The translations under genes and the position numbers were made by a program. Of a stretch of DNA of 64,000 nucleotides, positions 17,565-27,117 are shown in pieces. The DNA is from Marinospirillum alkaliphilum DSM 21637. Its GTDB lineage: Bacteria; Pseudomonadota; Gammaproteobacteria; Pseudomonadales; Halomonadaceae. Numbering within the stretch: position 1 is the stretch's first letter; each line of letters starts with the position of its first letter. Location: the NCBI RefSeq assembly GCF_900119735.1, contig NZ_FPJW01000002.1, positions 372,001 to 436,000 of the forward strand. Reading direction: 5' to 3'. The notes below the pieces were generated by a model that was given only the letters and a program-made list of their open reading frames with translations, was not told where the DNA came from and did not search any database.

Positions 17565-18530
17565 TTATGCTTGTATTTTTCGGAGAATACTAAGCCTTTC
17601 TCTAATTGTTGGTTGTTCGTTGCTTGTATAACAAAACCTGCATTTTTCAATTTGAGATTTTGCATAAATAATTTCCTGATCGCTTAGGTATTGCTTGTAC
17701 TTTCCGATATTTTTTAATGATTTTAGGGGGTCGAAGTGTTCGCCTTCATTGCTGATTGTTTTTGCATCAATACCAACAAATTCAAATATTTCATTTTTTG
17801 TTTTTTGGTAGTTCTTTACCAGGTCTTCAAATTTTATAACCTTTACGTTGTTCATTTTTCTAGCATAAGAATACATCAGTTCTCTCTCTCTTTCCTGATC
17901 TTCAATGAATTTTTTTATGTCTTTATATCCTTTGACGATCCAGAAAAAAGTAGAGTGTTCTTGGCAGTCTGCAATTTGGTCTAGAATATCCCTCTCCATT
18001 ATGATTAGTTTTGATTCTTTGAACACTCTAGGCCATACATCAAAATCTGAGTAGGTCTTGATTGCCTGATCAAAAATCACATGGGTTATGTTTTCTTTTC
18101 CTGTTTTGCAAGGGATGTCGGAAATTTTTTCAATGTAGTCAGCTGCTACATTCAAAAAAGAGTCTCTCAGGCCATTTTTACTTTTGCTTTGAAATATCCT
18201 CTCGGATTCTTTTATGAATTCATCCCCCGCTATAAGCAGATGTTTTTTTAACTCTTGACTTACTGCCTGTACATTTTGGAATGGGTTTAATTTTATTGTG
18301 TTGATTAGATTTCTATACAGCATGGCCAGTTTTTTTTCTGGCGCACTTTCTACAGCGCTTGCAATTTCATCAAACCACCCGAGTGCGTATGCATGAAACT
18401 CAGGAAGTCCTGCTGACCTATTGTCTGGCATCATCCATACTTGTTCATGCTGGCGTAATAAGTCGCATACTGCACTAGATCCGGAATACCATAATCCAGT
18501 AATTAGTATCTTTTTCAATGTTGACTCCAT
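17565..18530 (-). CDS. sulfotransferase-like protein
   Basis: A 321-residue soluble protein. The N-terminus ILITGLWYSGSSAVCDLL matches the 5'-phosphosulfate loop of PAPS-dependent sulfotransferases (GxxxSGSS at about residues 12-19). The segment KLIIMERDILDQIADCQEH at about 175-195 fits the 3'-phosphate binding region, and VIKFEDLVKNYQKTKNEI is typical of the C-terminal part of the family. The expected reaction is transfer of sulfate from PAPS to a sugar hydroxyl. It overlaps the upstream dehydrogenase by 16 bp and precedes legB by 23 bp. It is AT-rich with long A/T runs, unlike the core genes. The acceptor is unknown. A P-loop transferase of another kind cannot be fully excluded. Confidence 0.75.
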   Translation of the reverse strand: MESTLKKILITGLWYSGSSAVCDLLRQHEQVWMMPDNRSAGLPEFHAYALGWFDEIASAVESAPEKKLAMLYRNLINTIKLNPFQNVQAVSQELKKHLLIAGDEFIKESERIFQSKSKNGLRDSFLNVAADYIEKISDIPCKTGKENITHVIFDQAIKTYSDFDVWPRVFKESKLIIMERDILDQIADCQEHSTFFWIVKGYKDIKKFIEDQERERELMYSYARKMNNVKVIKFEDLVKNYQKTKNEIFEFVGIDAKTISNEGEHFDPLKSLKNIGKYKQYLSDQEIIYAKSQIEKCRFCYTSNEQPTIRERLSILRKIQA

Positions 18531-19606
18531 TTAATGGATTTTTCTATTACTTTTATTTGGTCTGCTGCGAAAGATGTGTTGACAGTTCGGTCTTTGTTTT
18601 CGCTATTGGCCACCATCATGACCTCTTTTTTGCTAGCAAAACCAAATATTAGCTTCTTTGCTTCTATTCTTTTCAGTAGTTTCTTTGTTTGTTCAAGTGT
18701 TTTATTCTGATCGACTGTTTTTTCTTTTTGCCACATTCTAATGAGTGTTAGTAATGTAAAACTACATGCCAGACCGTGAGGCACGCCGTAGTGGCTGGTT
18801 AACGGGTAGGAGATGCTGTGTGCAATGGCTGTCCGTGTCTGACTGATGGCTAAACCTGCCAGCAGGCTTGCTTGTTGCATTTTCTCTCTGGCATCAAGAT
18901 TTGCAGGTTCTTTCAGGGCAATCGGCAGTGCTTTATTGGCCAACTCAAGTGCCTGCCATGCCCAGGCTTCACTGACTGGGGTTTTGTTCTTGTTCCAGAG
19001 GGATTCCAGTGCGTGAGAGATGGCATCCAGGCCGGTATATAGGGTTTCATCATGTGGCAGTGTCAGGGTTAACTCTGGATCCATTACAGCCAGTATGGGG
19101 TAGACACAGTCACCGGTTACTGAGTGTTTTTTATGTTCACTCTGGTCCCAGACGGTTGCAAAAGGGGTAACTTCTGCACCAGTACCTGAGGTGGTGGGAA
19201 TGGCAATGACCGGCAGGTTTATATTCCAGGCTTGACCTTTCCCTTCTCTTAAACTGGTTGCCAGCGGTTTTTCCAGTTCACTGGGGAGTGTCACCGACAG
19301 CACCTTGGCTGCATCCATGACACTGCCACCACCAAGGGCGATCAGCCCATCAATCTGTTGGGATCGATAACCAGCCGTTAATTGATCCAGATGATCCAGC
19401 TCTGGATTGGGAGTGATGCCGTCACAAACACTGATTTTAATCTGGGGTAACAGGTTCAGGATTTTTTCTGTCAAACAGCGACGGGTCGCTCCCGCAGTGG
19501 TGACCAATAACCAGTGCCCATCAGTCACTTCCTGTTCAAGCATCTCAAGGCAACCACGACCAGCCAGAATTCTGACGGGATTGTGGTGTGACCAGGTTGG
19601 GTTCAT
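18515..19606 (-). CDS. iron-containing alcohol dehydrogenase, probable phosphonoacetaldehyde reductase
   Basis: A 363-residue group III (iron-type) alcohol dehydrogenase. GGGSVMDAAKVLS is the nucleotide-binding loop. Metal ligands are suggested by GLDAISHALES and by HYGVPHGLACS. Homologues FomC and PhpC reduce phosphonoacetaldehyde to 2-hydroxyethylphosphonate (known of the family). It follows phosphonopyruvate decarboxylase with a 4-bp overlap, so the substrate is inferred from the neighbour. The C-terminal about 100 residues are lysine-rich and AT-rich and align less obviously with the family, but the frame stays open. The sulfotransferase-like gene follows with a 16-bp overlap. Confidence 0.82.
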   Translation of the reverse strand: MNPTWSHHNPVRILAGRGCLEMLEQEVTDGHWLLVTTAGATRRCLTEKILNLLPQIKISVCDGITPNPELDHLDQLTAGYRSQQIDGLIALGGGSVMDAAKVLSVTLPSELEKPLATSLREGKGQAWNINLPVIAIPTTSGTGAEVTPFATVWDQSEHKKHSVTGDCVYPILAVMDPELTLTLPHDETLYTGLDAISHALESLWNKNKTPVSEAWAWQALELANKALPIALKEPANLDAREKMQQASLLAGLAISQTRTAIAHSISYPLTSHYGVPHGLACSFTLLTLIRMWQKEKTVDQNKTLEQTKKLLKRIEAKKLIFGFASKKEVMMVANSENKDRTVNTSFAADQIKVIEKSIKWSQH

Positions 19607-20721
19607 GACATGGCCACCTTCATGAAAGCCAGCTTGTTTTCTTCCGGTGTACTGGTTGGTCGGCCCAGATCATCCCGTGAGCCGGTCGTGATGCAAACTT
19701 CGAGCAGTACCGGGCCCGCTTGCTGGCTGAGTTGTTGCCAGGCATGTGTGAGTTCTTTTTCATTGCTGGCTTTGGCATAGGCGGTATAACCGCTGGCCTT
19801 GCTGATGGCTGCAAAATCCATCTGGTCAGCAATGGTGGGTTGACCACCTACAGACTCATGGGCAGCATTGTTGAGCAGTACATGAATCAAATTGGCAGGC
19901 TTTTGACTTCCTAGGATGGGTAAAGCCCCCAGGTGCATCAGGGCTGAGCCATCACCATCAATACAGATGACTCGCTTGCTGGGGTTGCCCAGTGCAACGC
20001 CCAGGGCAATCGAGGCGGTGTGCCCCATGGCACCAACGGTCAGGAAGTCACGCTGGGGTTCATTGCGTTCTACCCGTAGTTCAAATACCTCACGCGACGT
20101 TTTGCCGGTAGTGGAAACAATCAGATCCTCACCACTGAACGCAAGCAGGCAGCGAAGCGCTTCTTCCCGCTTCATGGTGGATTGCATGCCTGTCTGACGT
20201 TTGGTTTTGTATTTGGAGAAAGTGTCCTTGCGCACCAGCAAAGCAACCGGAGCACCGGTTATTTGCATGGTTTCAATGGCTTGATTCAGCACCTTCAAGC
20301 CATCCGATGCAGCATCCAGAATCTGGTAAGGAATTTCCAGTAAGTCCAGTTGACCGGGGGTCACTCGTCCCTGCTTGACGTGTTGAGGCTCATCTTTGAC
20401 ACCGGGCTCACCGCGCCAACCAATGATCAGCAGCATCGGGATGCGATAGACTTCTGGATCAGTCAGTGAGGTAAGCGGGTTCACGGTGTTACCCAGCCCG
20501 GAGTTCTGCATGTACACCGCAGCATAACGACCACTGCTGAGGTGGTAGCCGGCAGCCAGTGCAATGGCATTACCTTCGTTGGCCGTGATGATGTGCTCGC
20601 TCGGCTGACTGTGATCATCAATGTAAGCGCAGAGGCTGGAGAGCAGGGAATCCGGTACGCCGGCAAACAACTGGATACCGGAAGCCTTCATGGCATTGTA
20701 AAACTGGTCAGGTGCAATCAT
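19603..20721 (-). CDS. phosphonopyruvate decarboxylase
   Basis: A 372-residue thiamine-diphosphate enzyme. The N-terminus FAGVPDSLLSSLCAYIDD, then ANEGNAIALAAGYHL (with the catalytic glutamate) and MQNSGLGNTVNPLTSL are hallmarks of Ppd/AepY/Fom2. IDGDGSALMHLGALPILGSQ followed by LLNNAAHES is the ThDP/metal motif. The reaction converts phosphonopyruvate to phosphonoacetaldehyde and pulls the unfavourable PEP mutase equilibrium forward. It lies 19 bp after the PEP mutase fusion and overlaps the dehydrogenase by 4 bp. Family and substrate are well supported. Confidence 0.93.
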   Translation of the reverse strand: MIAPDQFYNAMKASGIQLFAGVPDSLLSSLCAYIDDHSQPSEHIITANEGNAIALAAGYHLSSGRYAAVYMQNSGLGNTVNPLTSLTDPEVYRIPMLLIIGWRGEPGVKDEPQHVKQGRVTPGQLDLLEIPYQILDAASDGLKVLNQAIETMQITGAPVALLVRKDTFSKYKTKRQTGMQSTMKREEALRCLLAFSGEDLIVSTTGKTSREVFELRVERNEPQRDFLTVGAMGHTASIALGVALGNPSKRVICIDGDGSALMHLGALPILGSQKPANLIHVLLNNAAHESVGGQPTIADQMDFAAISKASGYTAYAKASNEKELTHAWQQLSQQAGPVLLEVCITTGSRDDLGRPTSTPEENKLAFMKVAMS

Positions 20722-20740
20722 GGGTTACTCTGCCACTGTG

Positions 20741-22045
20741 TTATTTGGTGCCGGGAATCAGTTCCAGGATGTCTTTAATGGGCAGCATGTCTGCATCACA
20801 TTCTGCAGAACGCTTGTGCTCAAGAATGGACTGGGCTGTTTTCAGCATGGCTGGGTAGGCACTGCGCAGTAGCTGGTTAGCATAGATGACGATATTGACG
20901 CCGTGATCCTGCAGCTCGTCTTCAGTCACTGTATTGTAGCTGGAAGGCACAGCAACCAGAGTTTTACGATTTTCCAGAGTGTTATAACGACGGCAGAATT
21001 CAAAAATTTCAGCAGGATCTTTTTTGCGGCTGTGAATCATGATGCCATCGGCACCGGCTTCCAGATAGGCTTTGGCACGAGCGAAAGCGTCATCAATGCC
21101 CTTATCCAATATCAGGCTTTCGATACGAGCAATAATCATAAAATCATTAGTGGCCTGAGCTTGTTTACCGGCCTGAATTTTCAAACAGAAGTTTTCGATG
21201 CTGTCCTGAGTTTGTTCAACATCGGTACCAAACAGGGAGTTTTTCTTCAGCCCGGTTTTATCTTCAATGATGGCAGCAGAAACACCTAAGCGTTCCAGTG
21301 TGCGAACAGTAAATTTGAAATGCTCCAGCTGACCGCCAGTATCGGCATCATAAATAATAGGCTTAGTGGTGACTTCAAGCACTTCATTCAGCGTGGTCAT
21401 GCGAGCAGAAACATCGACTGCTTCAATATCCGGTTTGCCCTTGGCAGTAGAGTCAGTCAGACTGCTGCCCCACATGCCGTCAAATTCTCGTTTGCCCTGC
21501 GGAGTATCAATGCTGGTGTTTTCAATGATCAGACCGCTGAGTGCATTGTGGATATCCAGAAAGCGCAACAAGGGCTTGACTTTGAGCATGCGGCGCAGGG
21601 ATTTGAGGCGCACATCAGGAGTGGTACCGATTTCTTTCAGCGCCTTGTTCAGTTGAGTGGAAGAAATGCCTTGAGTGTAAGGGACTTCAACCAGCTCGCC
21701 ACCCCACTGCGCAAGGGTATCAATCACCCGCTGACGGGTTTTTTGCTGCACGCCGGTTTTCCAGTCATCGCCATGCACCACGTAGTCCGGTTTCAGACTT
21801 TCCAGATTGGGCACATAATCCAGAGTGGTCTGTGGGATAACTCGGCTGACCCCTTTGATGTTTTCAATGACTTGCTTGCGCTGTTCAAACTCCATGTAGG
21901 GAACACGCTTGTAGGTGGCAATGGCTTCATCTGTCAAAAGCCCAACCACCACTTCACCTAGCTCCTGGGCTTTTTTCAGAATATTCAGATGCCCAGGGTG
22001 AACCAGGTCGGCACTCATGCCGACATAAACCATTTTATTTTTCAT
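20741..22045 (-). CDS. cytidylyltransferase-PEP mutase fusion (Fom1-like)
   Basis: A 434-residue two-domain protein, first in the glycan operon. Residues about 1-135 are a TagD/ECT-type cytidylyltransferase with HPGH at 16-19 and ISSTQL at 127-132. Residues about 150-430 are phosphoenolpyruvate mutase with MWGSS at 191-195, DADTGG at 233-238 and [10 protein letters not shown] at 261-270, the loop that separates mutases from isocitrate-lyase-like relatives. Fom1 of the fosfomycin pathway has the same domain order: it makes phosphonopyruvate and also attaches CMP to 2-hydroxyethylphosphonate. All key residues appear intact, so the product of the three-gene set is probably CMP-HEP or a related activated phosphonate. 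The second activity is inferred from the fusion. Confidence 0.93.
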   Translation of the reverse strand: MKNKMVYVGMSADLVHPGHLNILKKAQELGEVVVGLLTDEAIATYKRVPYMEFEQRKQVIENIKGVSRVIPQTTLDYVPNLESLKPDYVVHGDDWKTGVQQKTRQRVIDTLAQWGGELVEVPYTQGISSTQLNKALKEIGTTPDVRLKSLRRMLKVKPLLRFLDIHNALSGLIIENTSIDTPQGKREFDGMWGSSLTDSTAKGKPDIEAVDVSARMTTLNEVLEVTTKPIIYDADTGGQLEHFKFTVRTLERLGVSAAIIEDKTGLKKNSLFGTDVEQTQDSIENFCLKIQAGKQAQATNDFMIIARIESLILDKGIDDAFARAKAYLEAGADGIMIHSRKKDPAEIFEFCRRYNTLENRKTLVAVPSSYNTVTEDELQDHGVNIVIYANQLLRSAYPAMLKTAQSILEHKRSAECDADMLPIKDILELIPGTK

Positions 22046-22145
22046 TGAGTATTTTGCTTTGATGATTGGTTTTGAGTTTTAAAAAGCTTCTGGCTACAGG
22101 GTAGGAGATTCATGATCATCTAATAGATAGTAGTTCAAATTGGTG

Positions 22146-22174
22146 TCTATAAGCGTGTGCTGGTGTGAGTGCAA
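22146..22174 (-). promoter_or_regulatory. possible sigma-70 promoter of the phosphonate/legionaminic operon
   Basis: On the minus strand: TTGCAC, 17 bases, TATAGA, about 100 bp before the PEP mutase start. It is the best promoter-like pair in the 184 bp between the operon and the IS remnant. The match is moderate. The IS end at 22227 lies only about 50 bp upstream, so the insertion may have removed regulatory sites. Confidence 0.35.
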
Positions 22175-22567
22175 ATCGAGAAGTGTTTGCTGCACATAGT
22201 TGAGTCTTTATTGGTTCTCGTAGGCACCAGGGAAAACGCATGAAACCCCTTATGCTGCAAGGATTGTAGCCAGATAGCTTTCACTCATTGCCGCCTTCTT
22301 CTGCTTGCGCTTGATCCCAGCTTTGAAACTGGTTTCGCTTTTCAGGTAGTTCATTGCAATGTGCCTGATGCCCGCCAGGTTTTCTGAGGCCATGTCTCTG
22401 CGTATCCGGCAGGCATCTTCATTCATGCCAACATCCAGGCACCAGTGTAATTTGGTCTCAATAAACCAGTGCTGGCGTGCTGCATCAGCCAGCTCACGAG
22501 CACTCAGGTCTTTGGAGCTAATGTAATAGGGTACCGTCGCATTTTCAGGGATCTGGTCACCTTCCTG

Positions 22568-23738
<1,171 letters not shown>

Positions 23739-23780
23739 CTGACACCTCGCTTAGGGTGGTGATTTTACCACCTACGTTGG

Positions 23781-23805
23781 TGTCCGGTTTTATTGAACCA
23801 CTACA
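23781..23805. repeat. IS3-family right inverted repeat
   Basis: A 25-base end of the inserted element, imperfect complement of 22568-22592. It is followed directly by the second CTG copy of the 3-bp target duplication. Confidence 0.9.
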
Positions 23806-24702
23806 CTGTCTGAAAGACACCACTACCCCCAGTTTTTTCAAGCCTGCCCATTCGTAGGTGAAGTCAAAGAAGCTATCCGGCAGGTCGCTGACGATGTGGT
23901 GCCTGGTTTCCAGGCGCCCTTGGCTTTTTTCCTGGATACTGTACGAGCACCCTCATAAGTGGCGACCTTGTGCATTGGAAAATGGGCGGTGAAGGCATCC
24001 GCCAGTTTAGGCTGGTTGGCTTTCACGGCCAGTAGGTAATCCGCGCCCTGGTTAATGATCTCCAAGGCAATCTTCTTTTGACACCCCATGGCATCAATGG
24101 TGACCAGACAACCGTGCAGGTTCAGCAGTTTTAACAGCTCTGGAATGGCGGTGATTTCGTTGGACTTCTCTTCTGTCTTGATCTGCCCCAGTACCACGCC
24201 ATTGGCTGCACTGAAGGCGCTGATCATGTGGGTTGCGCCTTTCTTGCGGCTTTTATCGTAAGAGCCTCTCAGCGTTTTGCCATCGATGGCAATCACTTCC
24301 CCCGCACTGACGGTATGGCAATCCTGCATCCAGTCTGCAAAGACACGCTGAAACTGTTTGGGGTTGATCATACCAACCACTCGGGCGATAGTGTCTGCAC
24401 TGGGAATGCCTGCCTCAAAATCACCATAACTTCTCAGAAAATCCTGTTTAGCTTCACCAAAGTCTTCAATCTCATCCCAGCCTTCTGCACCACAGATCAC
24501 TGCACAGATCGTCAGCAGCAAAATATCCGTCAGCTTGTGTTCAATTTTCCAGTCTTGCCGGAAGTCTTTGATAACAGAAAGGTGCTCTACAAGGGATGGG
24601 GTTTTCATGATTGACCTTTACAAAAGGTTCATCAAATCACATCATGCCAATCGGTGTACATTGAAAATTTCAAACCTGCCTGTATGCCGCGCCATTACTG
24701 GT

Positions 24703-24723
24703 GGTTTCATGCGTTTTCCCCGG
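24703..24723. repeat. ISAs1-type right terminal inverted repeat
   Basis: GGTTTCATGCGTTTTCCC at 24703-24720 is the exact reverse complement of 22230-22247 at the other end. The next three bases (CGG) extend the match with one mismatch. The 165 bp from here to the epimerase fragment contain no gene that I can support. Confidence 0.82.
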
Positions 24724-24887
24724 CACGCTACCGCCCCAGGATTCAGTGGCGTTTTCCTGAGGGCCGGCTGCTTCAATGCATGGGTTTGACTGATACTTCA
24801 GTCATTTTGGTTGGTAACCTAGCATGCACCAATGCCTTTGCCTAGAGTGCTTTTGTTAACCCCTTTCACCACTCCCGCTTGACTGTT

Positions 24888-25248
24888 GGTATTTTCCTGC
24901 GTTTCAGGTATTCGCCGCTGGTGATGCTGGTGACCCAGTCGGGGTTGTTGAGGTACCAGCTAATGGTGGTTTCCAGTGCTGTTTTTAACGGGGTGGTGGG
25001 TAACCATTCATTCGGCAGGGGTTGGGGTTTTTTAAGTGGTTCGCTGGTTTTGGGTGAGTAGTAGCCTGCCAGTTCCTGGATTCCGGGTTCTGCAAAAGTG
25101 ATCAGGTTACGGAAATTGAAAGGTTGTGGCTGCAGTCGTCGAGGATGTCACAGATCTGGCAGGTCAGTTCCAGTCGTGAAATCCGGTGTGATTTGTGAAT
25201 CTGGTAGCTGCATCCGGGTTGGCCGCTGACCAGCAGTTGGTTGATGCC
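24888..25248 (-). pseudogene. duplicated 3' fragment of the epimerase gene
   Basis: This 361-bp stretch matches 25991-26352 at about 95 percent identity by eye and corresponds to codons about 217-337 of the epimerase gene at 25969-27000. One base is missing (CAGTCGTCG here against CAGTTCGTCG there), so the frame is broken, and there is no start. It ends sharply at the tail of the antitoxin gene. It is a direct repeat flanking the toxin-antitoxin pair and has no function of its own that I can see. Confidence 0.9.
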
Positions 25249-25261
25249 AGTTTTATTTTTT

Positions 25262-25549
25262 TCAATGAAGTTGGGCGAATACTTCCGGGTGCTGCTCTGC
25301 GATACGCAGTAGTGCCAATGCTGGCCCTTGTGGCTCCCTGCGACCTTGCTCCCAGTCTTGGAGGGTCCGCATGCTGACACCCAGTAACGCAGCAAATGCT
25401 GATTGTGAGATTTTTAATTTTGAACGAATGACTTGCGGCGGTGAAGGCTCCGAAAGCTGCGTGACTTTCAGTTGAACCTTGCCTCTTTTGTATTCTTTAA
25501 TTTCCCTGATGCCATCAAGGATTTCGGTGCCGATATTGCGTTCACTCAT
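25262..25549 (-). CDS. Xre/HigA-type antitoxin
   Basis: A 95-residue helix-turn-helix protein. The HTH is at about residues 45-65 (KISQSAFAALLGVSMRTLQDWEQGRR), followed by EPQGPALALLRIAEQHPEV, typical of antitoxins paired with RelE/HigB toxins. It overlaps the upstream toxin gene by 8 bp; the toxin-first order is that of the HigBA group. It would bind the toxin and repress the operon through the palindrome at 25864-25880. It ends 13 bp from the border of the duplicated epimerase fragment. Confidence 0.88.
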   Translation of the reverse strand: MSERNIGTEILDGIREIKEYKRGKVQLKVTQLSEPSPPQVIRSKLKISQSAFAALLGVSMRTLQDWEQGRREPQGPALALLRIAEQHPEVFAQLH

Positions 25550-25853
25550 GTTCGATTACCTCTGCGATCTGTTTCAGAATATGGCCTGGAATCGTGGCTC
25601 GTTCTGACTTGCTATAGATAGTTAACATCCAGATTTCATGATCCGGTTTTTTCCAGTAGTAAATCACCTGGACACCTCCACTTTTCCCTATCCCTTCAAC
25701 TGCCCAGCGAACCTTTCTTACTCCGCCTGAGCCTTTTACAAGATCACCTGCATCCGGCTTTTGCATTAAATAGGTCTGTAGCGCTCGATACTCTTCATCA
25801 GCCAGGTAGGACGGTAGGAGTTTTGTAAAGCTGCTGGTTTCAATAAATAACAT
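25542..25853 (-). CDS. RelE/HigB-type toxin
   Basis: A 103-residue protein (from MLFIETSSFTKLLPSYLADE) of the RelE superfamily, HigB2-like. GVRKVRWAVEGIGKSGGVQVIYYW, with its GKSGG turn, and WMLTIYSKSERATI are typical. The known activity of the family is ribosome-dependent mRNA cleavage. I chose the start at 25853; the longer start at 25922 would run through the operator at 25864-25880. No strong ribosome site is visible, so the message may be nearly leaderless. It overlaps the antitoxin gene by 8 bp. Confidence 0.85.
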   Translation of the reverse strand: MLFIETSSFTKLLPSYLADEEYRALQTYLMQKPDAGDLVKGSGGVRKVRWAVEGIGKSGGVQVIYYWKKPDHEIWMLTIYSKSERATIPGHILKQIAEVIEHE

Positions 25854-25863
25854 ATTATCAACT

Positions 25864-25880
25864 ATACGGCGTTGCCGTAT
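25864..25880. promoter_or_regulatory. probable toxin-antitoxin operator
   Basis: A perfect inverted repeat, ATACGGC-GTT-GCCGTAT, lies 10 bp before the toxin start. Antitoxins of this type usually bind such a palindrome over the promoter and autorepress. Assignment is by position and symmetry. Confidence 0.7.
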
Positions 25881-25968
25881 CTTTTTCAAGGTCGCTATCA
25901 TGACTGATATGGGTTGCCACATTCATCCGGTAACACCCTTGGAGCAATTGCAAGGGTGCAGGTGCGTT

Positions 25969-27000
25969 TTACCAAGGCTTCTTGGGTGTCGGTGTTTTCC
26001 TGCGTTTCAGGTATTCGCCGCTGGTGATGCTGGTGACCCAGTCGGGGTTGTTGAGGTACCAGCTGATGGTGGTTTCCAGTGCTGTTTTTAACGGGGTAGT
26101 GGGTAACCATTCATTCGGCAGGGGTTGAGATTTTTTAAGTGGTTCGTTGGTTTTGAGTGAGTAGTAGCCTGCCAGTTCCTGGATTCCGGGTTCTGCAAAA
26201 GTGATCAGGTTACGGTAACTGGAGGGTTGTGGCTGCAGTTCGTCGAGGATGTCGCAGATCTGGCAGGTCAGTTCCAGTCGTGAAATCCGGTGTGATTCGT
26301 GAATCTGGTAGCTGCATCCGGGTTGGCCGCTGACCAGCAGTTGGTTGATGCCTTCGATCAGGTCTTGTACATAAATCCACTGATCTTCGATTTCACCTTC
26401 GGTGATGCTGATGTGTTTGCCATCCAGTGCCGTCAACAGGGTGTTGGGAATCAGGTGTTCGGGAAACTGGCAGGGGCCAAAGCTGGCGGGGCAGGCCAGC
26501 GTGAGGGCGGGCAGCTGATAGGTGTTATGCCAGGTCAGCACCAGCTCTGCGGCACTTTGTCGGCTGTAACAACAGGGGGAGGTGTTGTGGGTTGATGGGG
26601 TGGGGTGCAGGTAAATCAGGCGAAAGCTTTGCTGGCGTTGAGCGGGTAGTTCCTGATGGTATGCGCGTACGGCTTCCAACAGGTTGAGTGTGCCGAAGCA
26701 GTTGTTTTGGATGGTGTTGTCGGGAGATTCGATGGAGTTGCTGATGTTGTTGGTGGTGGCCAGGTGCAGCAGGGCATCGGGCTGAAATTTTTCAAGCTCC
26801 AGTAGCAGGCGCTGTTGATCCAGCAGGTCGACTTGTTTAAAGGTGTAGCGCAGTGAGTTACGGGCTCGGCCAAGGGAGCGGGTGTTGGATGTTTCAGTGA
26901 GTTTGTCGAGATTGGTGACCTGGTTGTTGGTGTTGTCCACCTGGTAGTGGATCATGTTTGAACCAATAAAACCTGTGCCGCCCGCGATCATGAGCTTCAT
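25969..27000 (-). CDS. degenerate NAD-dependent nucleotide-sugar epimerase/dehydratase
   Basis: A 343-residue extended SDR resembling dTDP-glucose 4,6-dehydratases. The NAD motif GGTGFIGSN is intact, and HLATTNNISNSIESP and the N-terminal Rossmann part fit the family. The catalytic region is altered: YSRQS stands where YxxxK is expected, so the active-site lysine is missing. HPTPSTHNTS replaces the usual S-T-D-E-V-Y-G segment. It has a perfect AGGAGGT ribosome site. Its last 120 codons are duplicated at 24888-25248. It may be a non-catalytic relative, have a changed function, or be decaying. It could have belonged to the nearby glycan island before the IS arrived. Confidence 0.75.
   Translation of the reverse strand: MKLMIAGGTGFIGSNMIHYQVDNTNNQVTNLDKLTETSNTRSLGRARNSLRYTFKQVDLLDQQRLLLELEKFQPDALLHLATTNNISNSIESPDNTIQNNCFGTLNLLEAVRAYHQELPAQRQQSFRLIYLHPTPSTHNTSPCCYSRQSAAELVLTWHNTYQLPALTLACPASFGPCQFPEHLIPNTLLTALDGKHISITEGEIEDQWIYVQDLIEGINQLLVSGQPGCSYQIHESHRISRLELTCQICDILDELQPQPSSYRNLITFAEPGIQELAGYYSLKTNEPLKKSQPLPNEWLPTTPLKTALETTISWYLNNPDWVTSITSGEYLKRRKTPTPKKPW
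25991..26352. repeat. direct repeat, copy inside the epimerase gene
   Basis: A 362-bp sequence repeated at 24888-25248 in the same orientation, about 95 percent identical by eye. The two copies bracket the toxin-antitoxin pair (25262-25853). Such an arrangement suggests that the pair arrived with a partial duplication of the target. Confidence 0.9.
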
Positions 27001-27117
27001 GAGACCTCCTTGTATTGCTGCTTGTCCTTTGATCCTGCAGGTCAGACTTTAGGCAATACGCAAGGTGAGACCATGATGTTGATCAATAAATGATCGATTA
27101 ATGTCGGATGGGGCTGT

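Noticed and set aside
21320-21961. A 213-codon plus-strand frame opposite the PEP mutase fusion
   Set aside because: It is a shadow of the real minus-strand gene, whose motifs are intact.
25923-25985. A possible attC-like or recombination site beside the toxin-antitoxin pair
   Set aside because: A short inverted repeat (CACCCTTG / CAAGGGTG) is present, but the core sites of integron attC elements are not convincing.
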